39,444 nucleotides of DNA from Roseibium sp. (GTDB taxonomy: Bacteria; Pseudomonadota; Alphaproteobacteria; Rhizobiales; Stappiaceae). Shown here piece after piece: positions 34,257-39,444 of this stretch. Below the pieces are notes generated by a model that searched no databases, had not been told where the DNA came from, and saw nothing but the letters and a program-made list of their open reading frames with translations. The translations under genes were made by a program, and so were the position numbers. The stretch spans positions 1 to 39,444 of the forward strand of contig JAEPML010000033.1 in NCBI GenBank assembly GCA_017643925.1, read 5' to 3'. The stretch's first letter is position 1. Each line of letters opens with the position of its first letter.

Positions 34257-35737
34257 TTCGATAGGTCCTGTTTGATCGTTTCGGCGGCGCGCAGCGACAG
34301 GGCTGCCACGGTCAGCGCCGGATTGACGGCGGCTGATGTCGGCAAGGCGCCGGCATCAGTCACGAATAGGTTGGGGTGGTCCCAGGACCGGCAATCCGGA
34401 TCGACCACCGAGGTCTTCGGATCGTCCCCGAGCCTGACTGTACCGCATTGATGGGATGGAACCCGGCCGTCGAACAGCCGGGACAACACGATCGGAAAGC
34501 CTGCGGCCCGCAATGTCTTCCTGGTTTTGGCCACCAGCTTGCGATGCGCGGTCATGTTGGACCGTTGCCAGATCAGCTGGATCTTGCCGTCCTTCAGGAC
34601 AATCCTGCTTTCAGGGTCCGGCAGGTCCTCGGAAATGGCGTAAAGGTCCAGCGCATGGCCGGAAATCCAGCGCGCAAGGGGCATGGGAAGCGTGGGAACC
34701 TGGATTTTCAGGATGTCCGGTGTCACCCGGCCAAGCAGCTGGACATTGCCAAGGGGTCTGCCACCATTTCCATCCGAAAGATACCAGTCGTTGATGCCGA
34801 AGGTTTTCTGGTAGACCGCATCGTTCCTGAAACGCGGGTCAATCGCGATCAGGGCAGACGCGTTGTGGTTCATGAAACAACGACCGACCTGGTCGTTGCT
34901 GTTGGCAACACCCGAGCGCAACAGGAGAGCCGCTGACTGGACGGCGCCGGCGCAGACAGCAACTACCTTTGGTGTCAGGCGAATGTCCTCGTCGCCCTGA
35001 CGGTAGACAACCTCGTTAATGTGTCCCGTTTGCGGGTCCGCCTTCAGGGACATGACCTCGGCACCGGTGACGAGGTCTACATTCTCGTGTTTGAGAGCGG
35101 CCGCCATGCCGCAGGTTTCCGCATCCATCTTGCCGCAACGCAGGTCCGGATAGCCGTCCCAGCCGGTCTTGCCGGCCTGTAACCATCGGTCCACGTCCAC
35201 GCCGAGCGGGAGGCTGAATGGCTTGACGCCTGCTGTCTCCAACCGCTTTCTGGCAGAGCCGATGGCCGGTTCGTCGGGCACGGGAGGGTAGGGGTATGCC
35301 GAACCATGAGCTGGCTCGCTGGCGTCCGAGGCGACGTCGCCCCGGACCTGATACAGAGCTTCGGCGGCATCATACCAGGGCGCAAGTTCGGCATAGGAAA
35401 TCGGCCAGGCGGGCGAGACACCGTCATGATGTTCCAACTCGCTGAAATCCTCTTCCCGGTAGCGGATCAGGACAGCACCATAGAGCTTGGAATTGCCGCC
35501 GACATTGTAATAGTTGCCCGGCTCGAACGACTGGCCCTTGGCATCGAGCCAGGTTTCCTGCGCCCGAAAGGCGCTGTTGGTGTAGATGCGCCAGGGATCG
35601 CGGGCCGGGGCATTGTCGGGGATCTGGTGACCGCGTTCCAGGACGATGATGCTGGCACCTGACGGCGCGAGGCCGGCCGCGAGACTTGCTCCGGCCATGC
35701 CGCTTCCGATGATCACGATGTCAGGCGCTGAAGTCAT
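34253..35737 (-). CDS. GMC-family FAD oxidoreductase 2 (sugar oxidoreductase-like)
   Basis: A 494-residue GMC flavoprotein of a different branch from that at 31895. The FAD motif is IVIIGSGMAGASLAAGL (5-21), NYYNVGGNSKLYGAVLIRYR lies near 72-91, and the C-terminal GMC domain has SHQCGTVRLGDDPKTSVVD and TDAGALPTSAAVNPALTVAAL. This pattern is shared with sugar and gluconate/fructose dehydrogenase large subunits and glucoside 3-dehydrogenase-like enzymes. No small subunit or cytochrome partner and no signal peptide are encoded nearby. It starts four bases after the UgpC-like ATPase stop. Substrate unknown. Confidence 0.88.
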   Translation of the reverse strand: MTSAPDIVIIGSGMAGASLAAGLAPSGASIIVLERGHQIPDNAPARDPWRIYTNSAFRAQETWLDAKGQSFEPGNYYNVGGNSKLYGAVLIRYREEDFSELEHHDGVSPAWPISYAELAPWYDAAEALYQVRGDVASDASEPAHGSAYPYPPVPDEPAIGSARKRLETAGVKPFSLPLGVDVDRWLQAGKTGWDGYPDLRCGKMDAETCGMAAALKHENVDLVTGAEVMSLKADPQTGHINEVVYRQGDEDIRLTPKVVAVCAGAVQSAALLLRSGVANSNDQVGRCFMNHNASALIAIDPRFRNDAVYQKTFGINDWYLSDGNGGRPLGNVQLLGRVTPDILKIQVPTLPMPLARWISGHALDLYAISEDLPDPESRIVLKDGKIQLIWQRSNMTAHRKLVAKTRKTLRAAGFPIVLSRLFDGRVPSHQCGTVRLGDDPKTSVVDPDCRSWDHPNLFVTDAGALPTSAAVNPALTVAALSLRAAETIKQDLSK

Positions 35738-35740
35738 GCG

Positions 35741-36850
35741 TCAGGCGATCCGGTTTTCACTTTGCGGGTCGAAGGCAACCGCCTTTTCCATATTGAAGGC
35801 AAACGGGAAGGTCTCGCCGGCGCGCACGGCAACATCCGCGCGGAAACGTCCGGTGACATCCTTGCCGCTGACCTGGCTGACCACAAATGTGTCGGAACCG
35901 GCAGGTTCTGTCACTTCGACCGGCGCTTCGACGACGTGAACCGCACGTGAGTTGCGGTCGGCCCCGTCCCGGTCGGTGATTGCTTCCGGACGGATGCCCA
36001 GAATGATGTCGCGTCCAACACTGGACGACAGCTTGTCATTGGCAAACGGTATCGCTGCGGTCGATCCCGTTGCGAGCTTGATTTCGGCCGCTGGTTGGCC
36101 GTTTTCCGAAACCACCCTGGCCGGGAACAGGTTCATGGACGGAGAACCCATGAAGCCGGCAACAAACATGTTGGCCGGATTGTCGTAGATTTCCTTCGGC
36201 GTGCCGAGCTGCTGCACATACCCGCCGAACATCACCGCGATCCGGGTCGACAGCGTCAACGCCTCGATCTGGTCATGGGTAACATAGACGATCGTGGTTC
36301 CGAGTTTCTGGTGCAGTTTCTTGATCTCGGTGCGCATGTCGACGCGCAGCTTCGCATCCAGGTTCGACAGCGGCTCGTCGAAGAGAAACACATCCGGCTC
36401 GCGCACCAGGGCGCGGCCCATTGCGACGCGCTGGCGCTGTCCGCCGGAGAGTTGCCCGGGTTTCCGGTCCAGCAGGTGGCTGATCTGGAGAAGGTCCGCG
36501 ACCTGACCGATGCGCTTCTCGCGCTCCGGTTTCGCGATACCGTGCATTTCCATGCCGAAGGCGATGTTTCCGGCCACGGTCATGTTCGGGTAGAGCGCAT
36601 AGGACTGAAACACCATGGCGATGTTGCGGTCGGCCGGTTTGACACCGTTCATGCTGCGTCCGCGAATGGCGATTTCACCAGTCGTGATGTCTTCCAGGCC
36701 GGCAATCATGTTCAGGAGTGTCGACTTTCCGCAGCCGGAAGGCCCGACGAGAACAAGGAATTCGCCTTCCTCGACAGAAATGTTCGTCTCATGCAGGACC
36801 TGCAGGGTTCCGTATGATTTTGTCGCCTTTTTGATATCCAAGAAGCCCAT
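35741..36850 (-). CDS. Sugar ABC importer ATPase, UgpC/MalK type
   Basis: A 369-residue CUT1 ATPase. Walker A GPSGCGKST at 36-44, LSGGQRQRVAMGRALV signature, Walker B VFLFDEPLSNLDAKLR, VTHDQIEALTL switch, then a TOBE-containing regulatory C-domain (GIRPEAITDRDG). It follows the solute-binding-protein gene, separated by a perfect stem-loop. It energises the MalF/MalG-like permeases encoded upstream in the same operon. Confidence 0.92.
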   Translation of the reverse strand: MGFLDIKKATKSYGTLQVLHETNISVEEGEFLVLVGPSGCGKSTLLNMIAGLEDITTGEIAIRGRSMNGVKPADRNIAMVFQSYALYPNMTVAGNIAFGMEMHGIAKPEREKRIGQVADLLQISHLLDRKPGQLSGGQRQRVAMGRALVREPDVFLFDEPLSNLDAKLRVDMRTEIKKLHQKLGTTIVYVTHDQIEALTLSTRIAVMFGGYVQQLGTPKEIYDNPANMFVAGFMGSPSMNLFPARVVSENGQPAAEIKLATGSTAAIPFANDKLSSSVGRDIILGIRPEAITDRDGADRNSRAVHVVEAPVEVTEPAGSDTFVVSQVSGKDVTGRFRADVAVRAGETFPFAFNMEKAVAFDPQSENRIA

Positions 36851-36870
36851 TTAACTCTCCCGGGTTGGGA

Positions 36871-36893
36871 GCCGCCCCGCGGTGCGGGGCGGC
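36871..36893 (-). other. Intercistronic stem-loop after the CUT1 binding-protein gene
   Basis: GCCGCCCCGC and GCGGGGCGGC form a perfect 10-bp stem with a 3-base loop, six bases after the binding-protein stop and just upstream of the ATPase ribosome-binding region. Confidence 0.75.
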
Positions 36894-36899
36894 GAGTGA

Positions 36900-38147
36900 T
36901 TATTTTGCCAGCGTGACGGCTTCCGCGAGATACGCGGCACCGTCTTCAGGTGACATGTCGGAATTGAAGAAGTCGGTGATGACATCGGATGCGGCCCCGA
37001 CCACGGAAGCCTTGGCCGCATGCGTGCCGGCGAATGTCGGTACTGCTGATCCTTCCGCGTCATTGTGACCGAAGGATGCGGCCGTCGTCTGGGCGCATTC
37101 GTCGAGCTGTGCGATGTTCACATCCATGCGTGCCGGGATCGACCCTTTCGCCTGGTTGAACTTGATCTGGACATCCCGGTCCATGATCGCGCTTGCCAGG
37201 ATTTCCTGGGCTTCCTGGCTTTCCACATCAGGCTGTTCGAAGAAGGACAGCGAGTTGACCAGATAGACAAAGGCATCACCTTCGGCCTTCGGGACTGGAA
37301 TACAGGCAAAATCGGTGAACGGGACCTGGCCGGCATTCACGAATTCACCCTTGGCCCAGTCACCCATGATCTGCATGGCTGCCGACCCGTTGATCACCAT
37401 GGCCGAAGCCAGGTTCCAGTCGCGCCCCGGTGCATTTTCGTCGACCATGCCGCGCAGTTCGGCCATCTGCCTGAACACCGCGATCATCGTCTCGCCGGAT
37501 AGCGCGTCCTCATCCAGATCGATCAGCGCTTTCTTGTAGAAGTCGGAGCCACCCACTCCGGAAAGCACCGCTTCGAACATGTAGAGTTCCTGCCAGGCCT
37601 GACCGCCATGTGCGAGCGGAATGATGCCGGCCTCGCGGAATTTCGGAGCGAGCGCATTGAACTCTTCCCACGTGTCGGGATAGTCCGCGCCGATCTTGTC
37701 GAAAGCTGCCTTGGAAGCCCAGATCATGTCCGTCCGGTGGACGTTGGTCGGTGCACTGACATAGCGGCCATCGATCTTCGTGTAGTCCTTCACGGCCTGT
37801 GGCAGCACGCTGTCCCAGTCCTGAGCGTTGGCGACGACATTGACGTCGCCTAGCAGGCCTTCATTGGCCCAGTCGATGACGTTCTGGCCAAGCATCAGCA
37901 TGGCTGCCGGCGGGTTGCCGGACGCTATGCGCGCCTGCAGCGCTGTTTTGGCCTGGTCGCCGCCACCTCCGGCGACCGGTGCATCGTTCCAGACAACGCC
38001 CTCTTCCACGACCTTGTCGCGCACTGCCGACAGTGCGGCAGCTTCGCCGCCGGACGTCCAGAAGTGCATGACTTCGACGGTCGGTTCGGCCGCCGCGGTC
38101 GTCATCAACGCGGCGAGAGAGAGAGTTGCCAAGGATAGTCGTTTCAT
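36900..38147 (-). CDS. Carbohydrate ABC importer solute-binding protein (CUT1, family 1)
   Basis: A 415-residue periplasmic binding protein. MKRLSLATLSLAALMTTAAA is the signal peptide, mature start near EPTVEVMHFW. The ATG at 38147 has GGGGA eight bases upstream; an ATG five codons earlier has none. Typical family features: VMHFWTSGGEAAALSAV, GNPPAAMLMLGQNVIDWANEGLL, a ligand-contact segment HGGQAWQELYMFEAVL and AAMQIMGDWAKGEF. It resembles glucose/mannose- or glycoside-type ABC receptors. Placed downstream of both permease genes, an uncommon order. The ligand is not identifiable. Confidence 0.9.
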   Translation of the reverse strand: MKRLSLATLSLAALMTTAAAEPTVEVMHFWTSGGEAAALSAVRDKVVEEGVVWNDAPVAGGGGDQAKTALQARIASGNPPAAMLMLGQNVIDWANEGLLGDVNVVANAQDWDSVLPQAVKDYTKIDGRYVSAPTNVHRTDMIWASKAAFDKIGADYPDTWEEFNALAPKFREAGIIPLAHGGQAWQELYMFEAVLSGVGGSDFYKKALIDLDEDALSGETMIAVFRQMAELRGMVDENAPGRDWNLASAMVINGSAAMQIMGDWAKGEFVNAGQVPFTDFACIPVPKAEGDAFVYLVNSLSFFEQPDVESQEAQEILASAIMDRDVQIKFNQAKGSIPARMDVNIAQLDECAQTTAASFGHNDAEGSAVPTFAGTHAAKASVVGAASDVITDFFNSDMSPEDGAAYLAEAVTLAK

Positions 38148-38182
38148 TATGTGTGTCCCCATTTTGGAAGTTTGCCGTCAGG

Positions 38183-39097
38183 TCAGCCCTTGACACTGCC
38201 GGCCATCAAGCCACGGACGAAGTATCGACCCGCGACGATGTAGACGAGGAGCGTGGGCAGTGCGGCCATGATGGCGCCTGCAAAGTGCACATTGTATTCT
38301 TTCACTCCCGTCGAAGTCTGAACCAGGTTATTGAGCGCAACCGTCATGGGCTGGCTGTCAAAGTCGGAGAAAGAGGCGCCGAACAGGAAGTCGTTCCAGA
38401 TGTTGGTGAACTGCCAGATGATGCAGACCACCGCGATCGGACCCGAGGACGGCAGCAGGATCCGCCAGAAAATCCGGAAGAAACCGGCACCGTCGATCTG
38501 GGCTGCGCGAACAAGTTCGGTCGGAAAGGCCGCGTAGTAGTTGCGGAAATAGAGCGTCGAAAACCCGATGCCGTAGACCAGGTGTACGAAGATCAGGCCC
38601 GGAACGGTCCCCGCCAGTCCCATCAGGCCGAGCATGCGTGCCATCGGGATCAGCACCATCTGGAACGGAATGAAACATCCGAACAGCAGCAGCCCGAATA
38701 CGATCGTCGCGCCCCGGAAGGTCCACTTGGTCAGGACATAGCCGTTGAGTGCACCGAGCAGGGTCGACAAGGCGACCGCGGGCACGACCATGATGATCGA
38801 GTTGATGAAATAGGGACGCAGACCCGTCGCATCGACACCGATCTGCGCGGTCGACCAGGCGCTCTGCCAGGGCGCGATCGTCCACTCTTTCGGCAGGGCC
38901 ATCATGCCGCCAGCCGTGATCTCTTCCAGCGGCTTCAGCGAGTTCGCCACCATGACGTAGAGCGGCAGCAGGTAGTAGATGCAAAAGAGGCCGAGCAGAG
39001 CATAGAGAACGATGCGCGCAGGCTTGAGAGCACCCAGTCCCTTGCGGCTTTGGGTGCCGGCGACGTCGTATGTCGGTGAGTTGGGAGCGGTGGTCAT
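38183..39097 (-). CDS. Carbohydrate ABC importer permease, MalG type
   Basis: A 304-residue permease with six hydrophobic spans. The start ATG at 39097 shares one base with the upstream permease stop (TGATG). A much longer open frame upstream belongs to another frame of that gene. The EAA loop is FPTELVRAAQIDGAGFFRIFWRILLP near 200-225. The C-terminus VAGRYFVRGLMAGSVKG is the standard MalG ending. Works with the partial permease upstream and the ATPase at 35741. Confidence 0.92.
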   Translation of the reverse strand: MTTAPNSPTYDVAGTQSRKGLGALKPARIVLYALLGLFCIYYLLPLYVMVANSLKPLEEITAGGMMALPKEWTIAPWQSAWSTAQIGVDATGLRPYFINSIIMVVPAVALSTLLGALNGYVLTKWTFRGATIVFGLLLFGCFIPFQMVLIPMARMLGLMGLAGTVPGLIFVHLVYGIGFSTLYFRNYYAAFPTELVRAAQIDGAGFFRIFWRILLPSSGPIAVVCIIWQFTNIWNDFLFGASFSDFDSQPMTVALNNLVQTSTGVKEYNVHFAGAIMAALPTLLVYIVAGRYFVRGLMAGSVKG

Positions 39098-39444
39098 CAC
39101 TTTTTCTCCCGGAGTTCGGACCAGAGGTAAGGCACGATGATGGCCGCGATCGTCATCAACATGATCACGGCAGAAGAGGCGCCGATGCCCATCTGGTTGC
39201 GGGTAAACGTGTAGGAATACATGAAGGTTGCCGGCAGTTCGGTGGAGGTGCCTGGACCCCCGCCGGTCAGGGCGATGACAAGGTCGTAGGACTTGATCGC
39301 CATATGCGCGAGCACGACAAAGGCGACATGAAGGCCGGGCGCAGCTGTGGGATGACAATCCGGCGATAGAGCGAGAAGGTCGAGGCGCCGTCGATCTGGG
39401 CAGCTTTCAGCATTTCACTGTCGATGCCGCGCAGGCCTGCCAGG
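39097..39444 (-). pseudogene. Carbohydrate ABC importer permease, MalF type; cut by window edge, apparent frameshift
   Basis: Only the C-terminal third is in the window. From the edge inward one frame reads LRGIDSEMLKAAQIDGAS followed by FSLYRRIVIPQLRPAFMS, a good EAA loop; then the sense continues in another frame as FVVLAHMAIKSYDLVIALT and ends LWSELREKK. The join, near 39322-39326, would be repaired by one extra base (TCGCC read as TCGGCC on the - strand). Either the gene is broken, which would inactivate this importer, or it is a sequencing/assembly error. The rest of the operon looks intact, so error or a recent mutation is likely. The final codons overlap the malG start. Confidence 0.7.

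Noticed and set aside
38183..39358. A MalG-type gene extended to 391 residues
   Set aside because: The first 87 residues are Arg/His/Cys-rich out-of-frame translation of the MalF-type gene; the ATG at 39097 gives a normal permease.

Overview
This window looks like accessory carbohydrate-catabolism DNA from a GC-rich, probably marine alphaproteobacterium. The gene families (AlgQ/AlgM/AlgS-type importer, PL15 oligoalginate lyase, KdgF, TRAP uronate importer, FadR-type regulators, oxidative L-fucose enzymes) suggest a Hyphomicrobiales/Stappiaceae- or Roseobacter-like host; this is inference, since no rRNA or housekeeping gene is present. There are about 33 protein genes, densely packed. I see no tRNA, rRNA, CRISPR or mobile element.

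Region A (1-6.5 kb, + strand) is the lower half of a non-phosphorylative deoxy-sugar/sugar-acid pathway with its importer: an altronate-dehydratase-family enzyme cut by the window edge, an SDR of the 2-keto-3-deoxy-L-fuconate dehydrogenase type, an RbsA/RbsC/RbsB-like ABC importer and a FAH-family diketo-acid hydrolase.

Region B (6.6-20.2 kb) is an alginate island. On the - strand run algS-algM1-algM2-algQ, a PL15 exo-oligoalginate lyase, a DEH-reductase-like SDR and then a TRAP importer (dctP-dctQ-dctM). Divergent to these are an RraA-like gene and a FadR-type GntR regulator, followed by convergent kdgF. A repeated TTTACAA-type motif upstream of dctP, in the algS/rraA divergent region and upstream of kdgF suggests one regulon.

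Region C (20.3-28.7 kb) holds a second sugar ABC importer with an LgoD-like hexonate dehydrogenase, a GntR regulator that appears to carry two winged-helix modules, an L-fucose dehydrogenase-like aldo/keto reductase, a UxaB-like reductase, an L-fuconolactonase-like amidohydrolase and a RhaM-like mutarotase. A shared palindromic element lies in both divergent promoter regions. Regions A and C together supply every step from L-fucose to pyruvate plus lactate. LgoD-, UxaB- and UxaA-like genes could also form an L-galactonate route to 2-keto-3-deoxygluconate (KDG), the same intermediate made by the alginate branch.

Region D (28.7-39.4 kb, - strand) is one long operon: MalF/MalG-like permeases (malF cut by the window edge and carrying an apparent frameshift), a solute-binding protein, a UgpC-like ATPase, two GMC flavin oxidoreductases, an SDR, a Dabb protein, a DUF993 aldolase-like protein, a LacI regulator and a HAD phosphatase. 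It resembles an importer plus an oxidative pathway for an unidentified sugar, glycoside or polyol and is the least explained part of the window.

All five binding-protein genes are followed, 6-20 bases after the stop, by a GC-rich stem-loop inside the operon, which would fit higher expression of binding proteins than of membrane partners.
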